64,000 nucleotides of DNA from Alteromonas pelagimontana (GCF_002499975.2 NZ_CP052766.1:3534001-3598000); one strand, 5' to 3'; counted from the first letter of the stretch, positions 49,826 through 60,166 are shown. Program-made: numbers and translations. Notes: generated by a model not told the origin, from the letters alone.

Positions 49826-49857
49826 GGCGTTGTGCACTGCTTTATAAGAACAACGCC
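49826..49857 (+). repeat. Hairpin between glyA and nrdR
   Basis: GGCGTTGT (49826-49833) and ACAACGCC (49850-49857) form an 8-bp stem with a 16-base loop, ending 15 bases before the nrdR start. Without a T run it is not a standard terminator; possible mRNA processing or leader structure. Confidence 0.45.
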
Positions 49858-49872
49858 CATCGAGGACGTGCC

Positions 49873-50322
49873 ATGTTTTGCCCATTTTGCTCAGCTCAGG
49901 AAACGAAAGTTATCGACTCTCGCTTGGTTGCGGAAGGGCATCAGGTACGTCGTCGTCGTGAATGTGTGATGTGCCATGAGCGTTTTACCACCTTTGAAAG
50001 CGCTGAACTGGTTATGCCTCGTGTTATCAAGCGAGACGGTTCGCGCGAACCTTTCAATGAGGAGAAACTGCGAGCAGGTTTGCAGCGCGCGTTGGAAAAA
50101 CGTCCGGTGAGTACCGAAAAAGTCGAGCAATGTGTGCTTTCTTTAAAGTCGAAGTTACGGGCTACTGGTGAACGTGAAGTATCGAGCCAGTTTCTGGGAA
50201 ATCTGATAATGAGCGCACTGAAAGAGCTGGATAAAGTCGCGTATGTGCGGTTTGCTTCAGTTTATCGCTCGTTTGAAGATATTCGTGAATTTGGTGAAGA
50301 AATCGCCCGGTTAGGGGATTGA
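49873..50322 (+). CDS. nrdR: Transcriptional repressor NrdR
   Basis: A 149-residue repressor of ribonucleotide reductase genes. The N-terminal zinc ribbon MFCPFCSAQ and [12 protein letters not shown], then the ATP-cone domain. It controls nrd genes through ATP/dATP sensing. It starts the nrdR-rib-nusB operon; its stop overlaps the ribD start by one base (TGATG). Confidence 0.98.
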   Translation: MFCPFCSAQETKVIDSRLVAEGHQVRRRRECVMCHERFTTFESAELVMPRVIKRDGSREPFNEEKLRAGLQRALEKRPVSTEKVEQCVLSLKSKLRATGEREVSSQFLGNLIMSALKELDKVAYVRFASVYRSFEDIREFGEEIARLGD

Positions 50323-51455
50323 TGCTTTCTATGAAAACTAGCGAAATTCCTCAGAATACTAACGCCGTTCAAACCGATTATTTGTGGATGGCAGAAGCCA
50401 TTAAGCTCGCCCGTAAAGGACACTATACCACTTCTCCAAACCCCGCCGTTGGCTGTGTAATCATTGATAGCAATGGAAATAAATGCGGGACAGGTTTCCA
50501 TCTTCGAGCGGGTACGCCGCATGCCGAGGTCCACGCGTTGCAGGAAGCCGGCGCATCAGCAAAAGGTGCCACTGCCTACGTCACACTCGAACCCTGTAGT
50601 CATTTTGGTCGCACTCCTCCCTGTGCTGAAGCCCTAATTAAGGCAGGCGTAAAGCGGGTGGTTGTGGCAATGACTGATCCTAACCCCCGTGTAAGCGGGC
50701 GGGGTATAGAGAAATTACAAGCGGCAGGTATTGAGGTGACTTCAGGTATACTTGCCGCTGAGGCGGCTACCCTCAATCGCGGTTTTATTAAAAGAATGGT
50801 GACCGGAAAGCCTTTTGTTACTGTTAAAGTAGCTGCCAGCATTGATGGTAAAATTGCATTAGCAAACGGCGTGAGCCAGTGGATAACCGGGCCGGAAGCA
50901 CGTCAGGATGTGCAGCGTCACCGAGCTGCCAGTTGCGCGGTATTAACGGGTTCTGGCACCGCAAAAGCAGATAACCCGAGTTTGTTAGTCAGGCCCGGGC
51001 AAGCGGCGCTAGATCATTATCCCCTTGCCGAAATCCGCCAGCCACTACGCATCGTTGTCGATAGTAATTTATCTTTGCCGCCTGACCTGCGACTTTTTCA
51101 CGACGGCTTTCCCACTATTGTTGCGACCTGTATACATGACTCAGCCAGATTATCTGATTTGGTGTTACCAAGAAAAAACCGTCACATTGATGTAAACGCG
51201 CTAATGCAGGCGCTAGGGGAACGGCAGTTAAATGAAGTTTGGGTTGAGGCGGGACCAGGACTGAGTGGCGCGTTGTTTCAGGCTGGCGAGGTCGATGAAC
51301 TTATTGTTTATCAAGCGCCTAAGCTATTAGGTAGCGAAGGTAAATCTATGCTCGCCCTGCCTGCGTTCACTTCACTTGATGAAACTTTTCAAATGCAGTT
51401 GCTGGATAGTCGCCAGCTCGGCAATGATATTAAAATGACCTACCGCGTTAGGTAG
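50322..51455 (+). CDS. ribD: Riboflavin biosynthesis deaminase/reductase RibD
   Basis: A 377-residue bifunctional enzyme. The N-terminal cytidine-deaminase-like domain holds HAEVHAL and EPCSHFGRTPPC (zinc site); the C-terminal reductase domain begins near residue 150 (KVAASIDGKIAL). It makes 5-amino-6-ribitylamino-uracil phosphate. ATG 50322 is chosen with AGGGG 4-5 bases upstream; ATG 50331 is possible. Confidence 0.96.
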   Translation: MLSMKTSEIPQNTNAVQTDYLWMAEAIKLARKGHYTTSPNPAVGCVIIDSNGNKCGTGFHLRAGTPHAEVHALQEAGASAKGATAYVTLEPCSHFGRTPPCAEALIKAGVKRVVVAMTDPNPRVSGRGIEKLQAAGIEVTSGILAAEAATLNRGFIKRMVTGKPFVTVKVAASIDGKIALANGVSQWITGPEARQDVQRHRAASCAVLTGSGTAKADNPSLLVRPGQAALDHYPLAEIRQPLRIVVDSNLSLPPDLRLFHDGFPTIVATCIHDSARLSDLVLPRKNRHIDVNALMQALGERQLNEVWVEAGPGLSGALFQAGEVDELIVYQAPKLLGSEGKSMLALPAFTSLDETFQMQLLDSRQLGNDIKMTYRVR

Positions 51456-51482
51456 CAGACAGCTTACGGTACTAAAATAGTT

Positions 51483-52145
51483 ATGTTTACTGGAATAATA
51501 CAGGCGCTGGGAAGTATCAGTCGTTTAGACAGGCGGGGCGAGAATATTCGTCTTACGGTATCTTGTGGAAAGCTGGATATGGCCGATGTTGCTTTGGGCG
51601 ATAGTATAGCGACCAATGGCGTTTGCCTGACCGTAGTGGAATTTGGCAAGGATTATTACTGCGCCGATGTCTCGGCTGAGACCATCAAACATACCGCCTT
51701 TGCACAATATCAATCAGGTTCGAAGGTAAATTTAGAAAAAGCTATGCGGCCCACGGACCGTTTTGGTGGCCACATTGTTTCCGGCCATGTTGATGGTGTA
51801 GGCAATGTCAGCAACGTGATCCACCGTAACAATTATGTAGAAATCTGGGTTGAAGCCCCCAGTGATTTAGCCAAATATATTGCTCATAAAGGCAGTATCA
51901 CCGTTGATGGTGTCAGCTTAACGGTGAACGATGTAAATGGCGCCGAGTTTATGCTCTGGATAATCCCTCACACGTTACAGGAAACAGTCATAGGCACGTA
52001 TAAATCAGGGAGTAAAGTGAATCTTGAAGTCGACGTAATCGCGCGATATCTAGAACGTCTGATGATGGGGGACAAGGCAGCCAGACCTCAAGCCAGTTCA
52101 ATAGATATGGCTTTTTTAGCAGAAAATGGTTTTTTACGAAAATGA
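51483..52145 (+). CDS. ribE: Riboflavin synthase, alpha subunit
   Basis: A 220-residue enzyme with two lumazine-binding barrel repeats (MFTGIIQALGSI and HIVSGHVDGVGNV as the repeated starts). It dismutates two lumazines to riboflavin. Named ribC in E. coli. Lies between ribD and ribB with short spacing. Confidence 0.97.
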   Translation: MFTGIIQALGSISRLDRRGENIRLTVSCGKLDMADVALGDSIATNGVCLTVVEFGKDYYCADVSAETIKHTAFAQYQSGSKVNLEKAMRPTDRFGGHIVSGHVDGVGNVSNVIHRNNYVEIWVEAPSDLAKYIAHKGSITVDGVSLTVNDVNGAEFMLWIIPHTLQETVIGTYKSGSKVNLEVDVIARYLERLMMGDKAARPQASSIDMAFLAENGFLRK

Positions 52146-52172
52146 TAACAATACCCTACATAAGCAAACACT

Positions 52173-53273
52173 ATGGCATTTAATACAACTGCAGAAATAA
52201 TTGAAGACATCCGTCAGGGAAAAATGGTTATCTTGATGGATGATGAAGATCGGGAAAACGAGGGTGATTTGATCATGGCAGCAGAGCATGTGACACCCGA
52301 AGCTATAAATTTTATGGCTACCCATGCAAGAGGGCTCATTTGCCTGCCAATGACACAAGAGCGTTGTAAGCGTCTTAATTTGCCTTTAATGGTGGATAAA
52401 AACGGCGCGCAGTTTTCTACTAATTTTACCGTTTCCATTGAAGCTGCCCGTAATGTAACGACGGGAATTTCCGCAGCCGACAGAGCCACTACTATATTGG
52501 CCGCTGTGGGGGCAAACGCAAAAGCCTCGGATATAGTGCAACCCGGCCACATTTTTCCTCTCATTGCTAAAGAAGGTGGCGTCCTGAATCGTGCTGGTCA
52601 TACCGAAGCGGGTGTGGATCTGGCACGCTTAGCAGGATGTGAACCTGCCGCAGCCATCGTGGAGGTGCTTAAAGACGATGGTTCTATGGCGCGCCGACCG
52701 GAATTGGAAGACTTTGCGAAAAAGCACAATTTAAAGATAGGTACTATTGCTGATTTAATTGAATATCGAAATCTTAACGAAACCACGATCGAAAAAGTGG
52801 CTCAGTGTCAGCTACCGACAGAATACGGCGAATTCGAACTACATACCTACAAAGACATTATCGATAACCAAATTCATTTTGCGCTTAAGAAAGGCGATAT
52901 TTCTGAAAACGAGCCTACGCTGGTGCGTGTCCATCTTCATAATACTTTAAGCGATTTGCTCGGTTCCACCCGTTCAATAAATCGTTCAATGACGTTACCC
53001 GAAGCCATGCAGCGTATTGCTCAGGAAGGAGGCGTACTGGTGCTTCTTGGGAAAGAGGAACATCTTGAAAGTCAGGTGCGTCGTTTTGCCGCAGAGGATC
53101 GCGGTGACCAACCTGAGGGGCAAACGTGGCAAGGGTCTTCGCGCACAGTAGGCATTGGCAGTCAGATTTTAGCCACGCTGGGAGTGAAAAAGATGCGTCT
53201 ATTGAGTAAGCCAATCAAATACCATGCGCTTTCCGGCTTCGGACTGGAAGTCGTCGAATATATTTATCAATAA
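52173..53273 (+). CDS. ribB: 3,4-dihydroxy-2-butanone 4-phosphate synthase with degenerate GTP cyclohydrolase II domain
   Basis: A 366-residue fusion. Residues 1 to about 205 are a full DHBP synthase domain with [16 protein letters not shown] and the [14 protein letters not shown] active site. The C-terminal 150 residues align in length with GTP cyclohydrolase II but lack the zinc cysteines: where a RibA has HSECLTGD and CDCG, here [13 protein letters not shown] and STRSINRS occur. The C-terminal part is therefore probably not a cyclohydrolase (RibBX type), and a separate RibA would be needed elsewhere. Function of the remnant is unknown. Confidence 0.93.
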   Translation: MAFNTTAEIIEDIRQGKMVILMDDEDRENEGDLIMAAEHVTPEAINFMATHARGLICLPMTQERCKRLNLPLMVDKNGAQFSTNFTVSIEAARNVTTGISAADRATTILAAVGANAKASDIVQPGHIFPLIAKEGGVLNRAGHTEAGVDLARLAGCEPAAAIVEVLKDDGSMARRPELEDFAKKHNLKIGTIADLIEYRNLNETTIEKVAQCQLPTEYGEFELHTYKDIIDNQIHFALKKGDISENEPTLVRVHLHNTLSDLLGSTRSINRSMTLPEAMQRIAQEGGVLVLLGKEEHLESQVRRFAAEDRGDQPEGQTWQGSSRTVGIGSQILATLGVKKMRLLSKPIKYHALSGFGLEVVEYIYQ

Positions 53274-53378
53274 AAGTAGTAACATCTCGGTTTACGCCGG
53301 AATAGATAAAAATCAATTCATTCAGTTTCTGTGCAGTTATGCTATACTGCGCGCCGTTTTTTCTTAAGGGTTTAGGTC

Positions 53379-53852
53379 ATGCAGGTGATTGAAGGTAACA
53401 TCAGAGCAACAGGTAAGAAGTTTGCCATTGTTGTATCACGCTTTAACAGTTTCGTGGTTGAAAGCCTGCTTGAAGGGGCGTTAGATACTCTTGAACGCCA
53501 TGGTGAAGTGAGCGATGGGGATATTACGCTGGTGCGCGTACCTGGTGCTTATGAGCTTCCGGTAGCGGCGAAAAAAATAGCTGAAAAAGGGGGCTATGAT
53601 GCAATTATTGCCCTTGGTGCAGTCATCCGCGGCGGAACGCCTCATTTTGATTTCGTTGCAGGAGAATGTAACAAAGGTCTGGCTCAGGTCTCTCTCGAAT
53701 TCGGAATCCCGGTTTCTTTTGGGGTAATCACTACCGATTCTATTGAGCAGGCAATTGAACGCTCAGGAACTAAAGCAGGTAATAAAGGTTCTGAAGCTGC
53801 ATTAGGCGCTCTGGAAATGGTCAATGTTATGTCAGCCCTCGATAACCTTTAA
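53379..53852 (+). CDS. ribH: 6,7-dimethyl-8-ribityllumazine synthase
   Basis: A 157-residue lumazine synthase forming icosahedral or pentameric shells. [45 protein letters not shown] are family motifs. It supplies the substrate of RibE. nusB follows 12 bases later, as in E. coli. Confidence 0.98.
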   Translation: MQVIEGNIRATGKKFAIVVSRFNSFVVESLLEGALDTLERHGEVSDGDITLVRVPGAYELPVAAKKIAEKGGYDAIIALGAVIRGGTPHFDFVAGECNKGLAQVSLEFGIPVSFGVITTDSIEQAIERSGTKAGNKGSEAALGALEMVNVMSALDNL

Positions 53853-53864
53853 GGTACGATTTAA

Positions 53865-54284
53865 GTGAAAGTTTCAGCACGTCGTAAAGCTCGCGAACTT
53901 GCCTTGCAGGGTGTCTATTCCTGGCAAATGAGTAAAAACCCTATTGATCAAATCGAGCTGGCATTGGCTACCAGCAATGATATGCAAAAAGTAGATATGG
54001 TTTATTTTCAGTCATTGCTGCGGGGAGTCGCGAAAAATGTCAGTAAACTGGATGCCGCTATTAAGCCATATTTAGGCAGATTGCCCGAAGAGTTAGATCC
54101 AATTGAAAAAGCTATATTGCGTTTAGCTGCTTTTGAATTAACTGAACGCATGGATGTGCCCTATCGTGTAATCATTAATGAGGCTATTGAATTGGCCAAG
54201 ACTTATGGCGCAGAAGAAAGCCATAAGTTTATTAATGGTTCGTTGGATAAAGCGGTGAAAACGCTGCGTCAAAATGAGCGCTGA
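53865..54284 (+). CDS. nusB: Transcription antitermination factor NusB
   Basis: A 139-residue all-helical protein that binds boxA RNA with S10 (NusE) in rRNA antitermination. ARRKARELALQGVYSWQ and NEAIELAKTYGAEESHKFING are typical. GTG start. Next is thiL. Confidence 0.97.
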   Translation: MKVSARRKARELALQGVYSWQMSKNPIDQIELALATSNDMQKVDMVYFQSLLRGVAKNVSKLDAAIKPYLGRLPEELDPIEKAILRLAAFELTERMDVPYRVIINEAIELAKTYGAEESHKFINGSLDKAVKTLRQNER

Positions 54285-54344
54285 TGATCAAGGAAGGCGT
54301 TTAGTGCGTATTCTCTCATCTCATATAAATACCTGCGAAATCTC

Positions 54345-55310
54345 GTGAAAGAATTCGATTTAATCGGCCGCTACTTTGCAGGTGGCGGCCATCAGCGTAA
54401 GGATGTGCTGGTGGGAATTGGCGATGATTGTGCCGTTACCACTGTCGCAGAAAATCAACATCTGGCCATTACCACTGATACCTTAGTAGGAGGCATCCAT
54501 TTTTTTGAAAGTGCGCCTGCTAAGTCAGTGGCGTATAAAGCTGTTGCCGTTAATCTGAGCGATTTAGCTGCAATGGGAGCGGAACCGGCGTGGATTAGCC
54601 TTTCGCTTTCACTTCCTAAAATTGATGAAAACTGGCTGGCAGATTTTGCCGAAGGATTGTATGAGCTTACCCGATACTACTCTGTGCAGTTAATCGGCGG
54701 TGATACGGTACATGGACCCATGGCGATGACAATTACCGCTCAAGGCTTCATACCTCCAGAGAATGCGTTAAAACGCAGTACTGCCAAACCAGGTGACTGG
54801 ATTTATGTCACAGGCACATTAGGTGACGCTGGTGCAGGACTGGGAATTCTGTCAGGCGAGATTGAGACAACTGCACAAAATCGGGACTATCTGGTCAATC
54901 GCCATTATTTTCCAACACCCAGAGTTGCTGTTGGAACGGCTTTGCGTCGAACGGCGAGCTCGTGTATTGATATCTCAGACGGCTTACTTGCGGATCTCGG
55001 TCATATTCTTAAAGCGTCTGGTTGCGGTGCAACAGTTCACGTTGACAGACTTCCTCTTTCCAGACAACTAACGGAGTGTTTGGGGGAAGGAAAAGCCCGC
55101 GAGTTTGCGCTGACTGCAGGTGATGATTACGAGTTGGCGTTTACTGTCAATGAAGAGCAGCGCGGACATCTGGAAACCTCTTTAAGCAGTACCAATGTTA
55201 AGGCTACCTGTATTGGACAGATAACGGGACATTCTGGAAAGCTGGAATTGAAGCTGGAAGATGCTCCTTATCCTATGCCCAGTAAATCAGGGTTCGAGCA
55301 CGAGTTTTAA
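54345..55310 (+). CDS. thiL: Thiamine-monophosphate kinase
   Basis: A 321-residue enzyme making thiamine pyrophosphate from thiamine phosphate. GIGDDCAV, TTDTLVGGIHF, VNLSDLAAMGAEP and GGDTV motifs match the PurM-like ATP-binding fold. GTG start 54345. Its TAA shares one base with the pgpA start (TAATG). Confidence 0.96.
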   Translation: MKEFDLIGRYFAGGGHQRKDVLVGIGDDCAVTTVAENQHLAITTDTLVGGIHFFESAPAKSVAYKAVAVNLSDLAAMGAEPAWISLSLSLPKIDENWLADFAEGLYELTRYYSVQLIGGDTVHGPMAMTITAQGFIPPENALKRSTAKPGDWIYVTGTLGDAGAGLGILSGEIETTAQNRDYLVNRHYFPTPRVAVGTALRRTASSCIDISDGLLADLGHILKASGCGATVHVDRLPLSRQLTECLGEGKAREFALTAGDDYELAFTVNEEQRGHLETSLSSTNVKATCIGQITGHSGKLELKLEDAPYPMPSKSGFEHEF

Positions 55311-55807
55311 TGCAGCCACTATATCGCGAACGGATTTCAATGAAGAATCCGGCGCATTTTTGTGCCGTAGGTTTCGGTAGTGGGTTAATTCCATTTATGC
55401 CCGGAACTTTTGGCTCGCTTGCCGCATTACCTTTACTGTTGGCGGCGGATTTACTAAACGCATGGCAATTTGCTACTGTCACTACAATAATATGTCTGGC
55501 AGGGATATACATATGCGGTAAAACGGCTGAGGATATGCAAGTTCACGATCACGGCTCCATTGTGTGGGACGAAGTAGCGGGCATGTTTGTAACGTTTTTA
55601 CTTATTCCCATTAGCTTACCGAATTTAGCTGTAGGATTTGTCATCTTTCGCTTCTACGATATTCTTAAACCTTGGCCAATTGGGATGGTAGACAAACGTT
55701 TACATGGCGGGATAGGAATAATGTTAGATGACGTTCTCGCTGGCCTTATGGCTTGCCTGACGTTGCAGTTGTTTAATATGAATTGGCCTTTGTCGCTACC
55801 AGCTTGA
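55310..55807 (+). CDS. pgpA: Phosphatidylglycerophosphatase A
   Basis: A 165-residue membrane phosphatase making phosphatidylglycerol. GFGSGLIPFMPGTFGSLAAL and WDEVAGMFV are the PgpA signatures; three to four helices. ATG 55310 overlaps thiL; ATG 55340 would start at MKNPAHFCA. Confidence 0.94.
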   Translation: MQPLYRERISMKNPAHFCAVGFGSGLIPFMPGTFGSLAALPLLLAADLLNAWQFATVTTIICLAGIYICGKTAEDMQVHDHGSIVWDEVAGMFVTFLLIPISLPNLAVGFVIFRFYDILKPWPIGMVDKRLHGGIGIMLDDVLAGLMACLTLQLFNMNWPLSLPA

Positions 55808-55926
55808 TGTTAATCCACCTTGATCTGTGCTCAATCAGCGCGAGAATTTTTCCACTTTTGACAAGCCATTTTCGTGAAGGTTTAGGGGGGCTAATTCGAG
55901 CGCAATTTGGCGCAGCTCAAAATTTG

Positions 55927-55953
55927 AAAAACCCGCTTTGAGCGGGTTTTTTC
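55927..55953. terminator. Bidirectional terminator between pgpA and dxs
   Basis: AAAACCCGCT and AGCGGGTTTT pair with loop TTG; T runs flank the stem on both strands. It can end the nrdR-pgpA operon rightward and the xseB-ispA-dxs operon leftward. Confidence 0.88.
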
Positions 55954-55980
55954 TGTAAGGGCATAATACCAGTTAGTTAA

Positions 55981-57843
55981 TTACTTCAAAGCCCGTTGGA
56001 TTTTCTCCACAATACCTGCTTTATCTAACCCGTGTTCAGCATACATTTCTTGCTGTGTGCCCTGAAGAATGAAGGTGTCGGGTAACCCAATCTGCAATAA
56101 CTGTTTAAGCTGTTTGCTGCTGTTAAGGTATTCAGCTACGGCACTGCCTGCGCCACCCATAATACAGCCATCTTCTATTGTCACCAGTAGTTCGTGTTGC
56201 TGGCATACCTCATCGATTGCTTTTTCGTCCAGCGGCTTCACGAACCGCATATCAATGACGGTGGCATCCAATTCATTCGCCGCCTGTTCAGCGTAGGGTA
56301 ACAAAATGCCGAAGTTAAGGATGGCAACGCGTCTGCCTTCCCGCATGATACGAGACTGACCCAGCGGTATTGCTGTCATTGTCTCGTCAGGCGCTACGCC
56401 GTTACCTGATCCCCGGGGATAGCGCACTGCAACAGGCTGCTTGGCCTTGTGGCCGGTGTAAAGCATCTGACGACATTCATTTTCGTCAGCAGGTGTCATA
56501 ATGACAAGATTGGGTATGCAACGTAAAAAGGCCAAATCGAATGCGCCCTGATGAGTTGGCCCATCAGCGCCTACGATGCCAGCGCGATCAATGGCAAAAA
56601 GCACAGGAAGATTTTGTAGCGCCACGTCATGAATAAGCTGATCATAAGCGCGTTGCAGGAAAGTAGAATATATTGCTACAACCGCGTTATATCCTTCCTT
56701 CGCCAATCCAGCAGCAAAGGTAACAGCATGTTGCTCGGCAATGGCAACGTCAAAATATTGCGCAGGAAACTGCTGAGAAAAGGCAACCATTCCGGAGCCT
56801 TCCCGCATTGCGGGCGTTACCGCCATAAGCTTGGGATCGGCTTTCGCCATATCGCACAGCCACTGACCAAAAATTGCTGAAAATGTTGGAGCGGAAGGCG
56901 GCGATTTAGGTAAGGCATCATCCGCAGGGTTAAACTTTGGCACTGCATGAAACTTAATAGGATCTTTTTCAGCTTGAGGGTAGCCTTTGCCTTTTCGGGT
57001 GACAACATGCAGCAACTGAGGCCCTTTTAATCTTCTAAGGTTGCGTAAGGTGTCCACCATCACGTCCACATCGTGACCATCAATAGGGCCGATGTAGTTG
57101 AAGCCAAGTTCTTCAAAAATGGTCCCGGGAACCACCATGCCCTTAATGTGTTCTTCAGCGCGGCTGGCAAATTCTTTAATGGGCGGAACATTACTTAGCA
57201 GTTTTTTGCCACCATCTCGAATTTTATTGAAGAAGTTACCGGTGAGCAGGCGGGCAAGATGGCTGTTAAGCGCTCCTACGTTTTCGGAAATTGACATTTC
57301 ATTGTCGTTTAGCACCACCACCATATCCGTATTAATATCACCGGCATGATTCATTGCTTCAAACGCCATTCCCGCAGTAAGTGCGCCGTCACCGATAACG
57401 GTTACCACTTTACGGCCTTTACCATCTTTCTCTGCAGCTACGGCCATGCCTAATCCAGCGCTGATAGTAGTAGAAGAATGTCCAACGGCAAAGGTATCGT
57501 ACTCACTTTCCGCTGGCCATGGAAATGGATGAAGGCCGTCTTTTTGACGAATAGTAGACATTCTGCCTGCTCTGCCGGTGAGAATTTTATGCGGATAAGC
57601 CTGATGGCCTACATCCCATAGCAAACGGTCAAAGGGGGTGTTGTAGACATAATGCAGCGCCACCGTTAGCTCCACCGTGCCCAAACCCGAAGCAAAATGA
57701 CCGCTACTTTGGCTTACACATGTCAATAGGTACTGACGAAGCTCATCAGCAAGGGCCTTAAGTTGTTCTTGCGGCAGCTTTCTCAAGCTCTCAGGTGTTT
57801 GTGCCAGCGCCAGCGTGGGGTAGTGCGTTAAATCTAAACTCAT
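55981..57843 (-). CDS. dxs: 1-deoxy-D-xylulose-5-phosphate synthase
   Basis: A 620-residue thiamine-pyrophosphate enzyme for the first step of the MEP pathway. [19 protein letters not shown] (TPP/Mg motif), [18 protein letters not shown], and the transketolase C-domain are present. Last gene of the xseB-ispA-dxs operon; the pathway continues with ispH at 12 kb and uses ThiL-made cofactor. Confidence 0.98.
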   Translation of the reverse strand: MSLDLTHYPTLALAQTPESLRKLPQEQLKALADELRQYLLTCVSQSSGHFASGLGTVELTVALHYVYNTPFDRLLWDVGHQAYPHKILTGRAGRMSTIRQKDGLHPFPWPAESEYDTFAVGHSSTTISAGLGMAVAAEKDGKGRKVVTVIGDGALTAGMAFEAMNHAGDINTDMVVVLNDNEMSISENVGALNSHLARLLTGNFFNKIRDGGKKLLSNVPPIKEFASRAEEHIKGMVVPGTIFEELGFNYIGPIDGHDVDVMVDTLRNLRRLKGPQLLHVVTRKGKGYPQAEKDPIKFHAVPKFNPADDALPKSPPSAPTFSAIFGQWLCDMAKADPKLMAVTPAMREGSGMVAFSQQFPAQYFDVAIAEQHAVTFAAGLAKEGYNAVVAIYSTFLQRAYDQLIHDVALQNLPVLFAIDRAGIVGADGPTHQGAFDLAFLRCIPNLVIMTPADENECRQMLYTGHKAKQPVAVRYPRGSGNGVAPDETMTAIPLGQSRIMREGRRVAILNFGILLPYAEQAANELDATVIDMRFVKPLDEKAIDEVCQQHELLVTIEDGCIMGGAGSAVAEYLNSSKQLKQLLQIGLPDTFILQGTQQEMYAEHGLDKAGIVEKIQRALK

Positions 57844-57881
57844 TATTCGTTGTTCTTATGTTTTTAAGTAACATATCAGCG

Positions 57882-58772
57882 TTAGTAATTCCGCTTAACC
57901 ATCAAGTCGGTAAACGCTACTAAATATTCTGTATTGTAGGGCAAACTGTCGAGCGCTTGAAGCGCCCGTTCGTGAAGTTGCGCTAATTCCTTCTTGGCAT
58001 TGTCCATTCCAAGCAAGGCCGGAAAAGTCATCTTTCCTTGGGCAATATCTGATCCAGTCGATTTACCCAGTTGCCCGGCATCACCTTCAACATCCAGAAT
58101 GTCATCCTGAATTTGAAAGGCAAGACCAATTAAGCGAGCGAATTCTATAAATTGCGCTCTGTCTTTGATGCTCACTTCTGGACTCACCAATGTGATCATT
58201 TCCACACAAGAACACAACAATGCACCGGTCTTCAGTTGATGAAGCTCAGTTAGCCGTGACAACGACACGTTTTTGCCTGTGCTGTCCAGATCAATTGCCT
58301 GACCGCCGCACATTCCCAGATACCCCGCCGCTTTTGCCAGCAGCGATACCAGCCTCGCGCGTTGTGCGTGACCAAATTCAGACATGGGATGATCAGCTAA
58401 TATGGTAAACGCCAATGTTTGCAATGCATCTCCAGCAAGAATTGCCGTGGCCTCATTGAAAGCAATATGACACGTAGGCTGACCGCGCCGCAGCTCATCA
58501 TCATCCATCGCTGGCAGATCATCATGTACCAGTGAATAGGCATGAACACACTCAATGGCCATACTGATGGTAAGCTGGTCTGATGTAGGTACGTCCAGCG
58601 TATTACCTACCAAATTAACCAGCAAAGGGCGCATCCGTTTGCCGCCTACTAATAACGCATGTTGCATTGCGGCTTTCAACTGCGGAGCATGATCTGGCAG
58701 TATAGAGATGAGATGCAGAAGACTCTCATCTGTCTGGTTTTTCACCTGCTGACGAAGAGCATCGAAAATCAT
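57882..58772 (-). CDS. ispA: Farnesyl diphosphate synthase
   Basis: A 296-residue prenyltransferase. First aspartate-rich motif DDLPAMDDDELRRG and second DDILDVEGD; GGKRMRPLLV at the front. Condenses IPP with DMAPP and GPP to farnesyl diphosphate for ubiquinone and undecaprenyl routes. In the operon with dxs and xseB. Confidence 0.97.
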   Translation of the reverse strand: MIFDALRQQVKNQTDESLLHLISILPDHAPQLKAAMQHALLVGGKRMRPLLVNLVGNTLDVPTSDQLTISMAIECVHAYSLVHDDLPAMDDDELRRGQPTCHIAFNEATAILAGDALQTLAFTILADHPMSEFGHAQRARLVSLLAKAAGYLGMCGGQAIDLDSTGKNVSLSRLTELHQLKTGALLCSCVEMITLVSPEVSIKDRAQFIEFARLIGLAFQIQDDILDVEGDAGQLGKSTGSDIAQGKMTFPALLGMDNAKKELAQLHERALQALDSLPYNTEYLVAFTDLMVKRNY

Positions 58773-58853
58773 AAAATTAAACCTGTAAGGGAAGCGTTTG
58801 TCGCGCTTAGCCTTTGCGTGTCAAGGAAAGTGAGAAACGGTTAGACAAAAAAC

Positions 58854-59108
58854 TTATTCTTCAGCCGTACTATTAAAATCTCGAAGTTTATTTTCGTCTT
58901 GTTCATTCAGCAAAATTTTAACTTTTTGTTCAGCTTGTTCAAGAGCTTGCTGGCTGAGTCGGGATAGTTTAATACCGCGTTCAAATTTTTCCAACGCCAC
59001 GTTTAGCGGCAAGTCACCAGATTCCATCTCTGAAACGATGGCTTCCAGTTCGGTGAGGCTATCTTCAAAAGCAGGTGCAGTGGTTTTTTCAGTCACGGTT
59101 ACTGACAA
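58854..59108 (-). CDS. xseB: Exodeoxyribonuclease VII small subunit
   Basis: An 84-residue helical coiled-coil protein: FEDSLTELEAIVSEMESGDLPLNVALEKFERGIKL is the family hallmark (quoted here as its two halves FEDSLTELEAIVSEMESGD and LPLNVALEKFERGIKL). It pairs with XseA to degrade single-stranded DNA. First gene of xseB-ispA-dxs. Confidence 0.95.
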   Translation of the reverse strand: MSVTVTEKTTAPAFEDSLTELEAIVSEMESGDLPLNVALEKFERGIKLSRLSQQALEQAEQKVKILLNEQDENKLRDFNSTAEE

Positions 59109-59158
59109 TGCCTGGTTGGTTTCAATAGGCGCACATTAACCGAGGCCTTGCGCCGGGT

Positions 59159-59188
59159 CAAATGGTTTGTCCGCAAATGGTTTGTCCG
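59159..59188. repeat. 15-bp perfect tandem duplication upstream of xseB
   Basis: CAAATGGTTTGTCCG occurs twice in direct contact at 59159-59173 and 59174-59188, in the divergent space between xseB and pomA. No function is assigned. Confidence 0.9.
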
Positions 59189-59265
59189 GTGTTAATGGGA
59201 AGACGTGCGAATACAAAAGGATACGGAAATACTGCATCTATAAGGTGGTAATGAACTAAATAGGT

Positions 59266-59292
59266 TATAGAATTCTTCACCAATGCCGATAG
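59266..59292 (+). promoter_or_regulatory. Candidate sigma-28 (FliA) promoter of pomAB
   Basis: TATAGAAT (59266-59273), an 11-base spacer and GCCGATAG (59285-59292) resemble TAAAGTTT-N11-GCCGATAA. It lies about 110 bases upstream of pomA, fitting late flagellar control. Confidence 0.6.
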
Positions 59293-59400
59293 AATAACGG
59301 GCAGAAGTTTGTTGTTGCTCTAAGCAGCTAATATAAAAGGCATTATGATAAGACCTTTATCAGATCTTCCGATTTGTTTTTGTATATTGAGGATTGACAC

Positions 59401-60159
59401 GTGGATTTAGCAACCGTCATTGGCATGTTGGGTGGGATAGGCTTTATTATCATGGCCATGATTCTCGGCGGGGATCTCGGCATGTTTTTCGACGTTCCCT
59501 CGGTACTGATTGTTTTCGGTGGCTCTACGTTCGTCGTGTTGTCGCAGTTCACGCTGGGGCAGTTTTTCGGTGCTGGCAAAATTGCCGGAAAAGCCTTTAT
59601 GTTTAAAATCGATCCGCCAGAACAGCTGATCGAGAAAATTGTGGAAATGGCAGATGCTGCTCGCAAAGGAGGATTTTTAGCGTTGGAAGAAGCTGAAATT
59701 GAAAATCCCTTTATGCAAAAAGGAGTGGATATGTTGGTGGACGGTCATGACATAGAGGTTGTGCGGGAAACGCTGGCAAAAGATATTTCCATGACCACAG
59801 AGCGTCACGCTTTCGGGGCTTCTATCTTTAAGGGGATGGCCGACGTCGCGCCAGCGATGGGCATGATCGGCACCTTGGTGGGATTGGTGGCAATGCTATC
59901 TAATATGGACGACCCAAAAGCCATTGGACCGGCAATGGCAGTGGCGTTGTTAACTACCCTGTATGGTGCTTTTTTAGCTAACGTGGTCTGTTTGCCAATT
60001 GCCTCCAAGCTGGCCAATCGAATGGAAGAAGAAAAGCTAAATCAAAAGCTTGTGCTAGACGGAATTGTAGGAATTGCCGATGGGCAGAATCCTCGCGTTA
60101 TCGAAGGAATACTTAAAAACTATCTCGCGGCGGGTAAGCGCGGCGTAGAAGAGGAATAA
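59401..60159 (+). CDS. pomA: Sodium-driven flagellar motor stator protein PomA
   Basis: A 252-residue MotA-family stator subunit with four helices. MDLATVIGMLGGIGFIIMAM, AFMFKIDPPEQLIEKIVEMADAARKGGFLALEE (quoted in part: EMADAARKGGFLALEE) and DVAPAMGMIGTLVGLVAML closely follow Vibrio PomA, so sodium coupling is likely. GTG start 59401. It is eight bases from pomB. Confidence 0.95.
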   Translation: MDLATVIGMLGGIGFIIMAMILGGDLGMFFDVPSVLIVFGGSTFVVLSQFTLGQFFGAGKIAGKAFMFKIDPPEQLIEKIVEMADAARKGGFLALEEAEIENPFMQKGVDMLVDGHDIEVVRETLAKDISMTTERHAFGASIFKGMADVAPAMGMIGTLVGLVAMLSNMDDPKAIGPAMAVALLTTLYGAFLANVVCLPIASKLANRMEEEKLNQKLVLDGIVGIADGQNPRVIEGILKNYLAAGKRGVEEE

Positions 60160-60166
60160 CGGTCCC

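Noticed and set aside
53274..53378. FMN riboswitch ahead of ribH
   Set aside because: Only 105 bases are available and no RFN-element pattern was recognised; a TATACT box at 53343-53348 lacks a good -35 partner.
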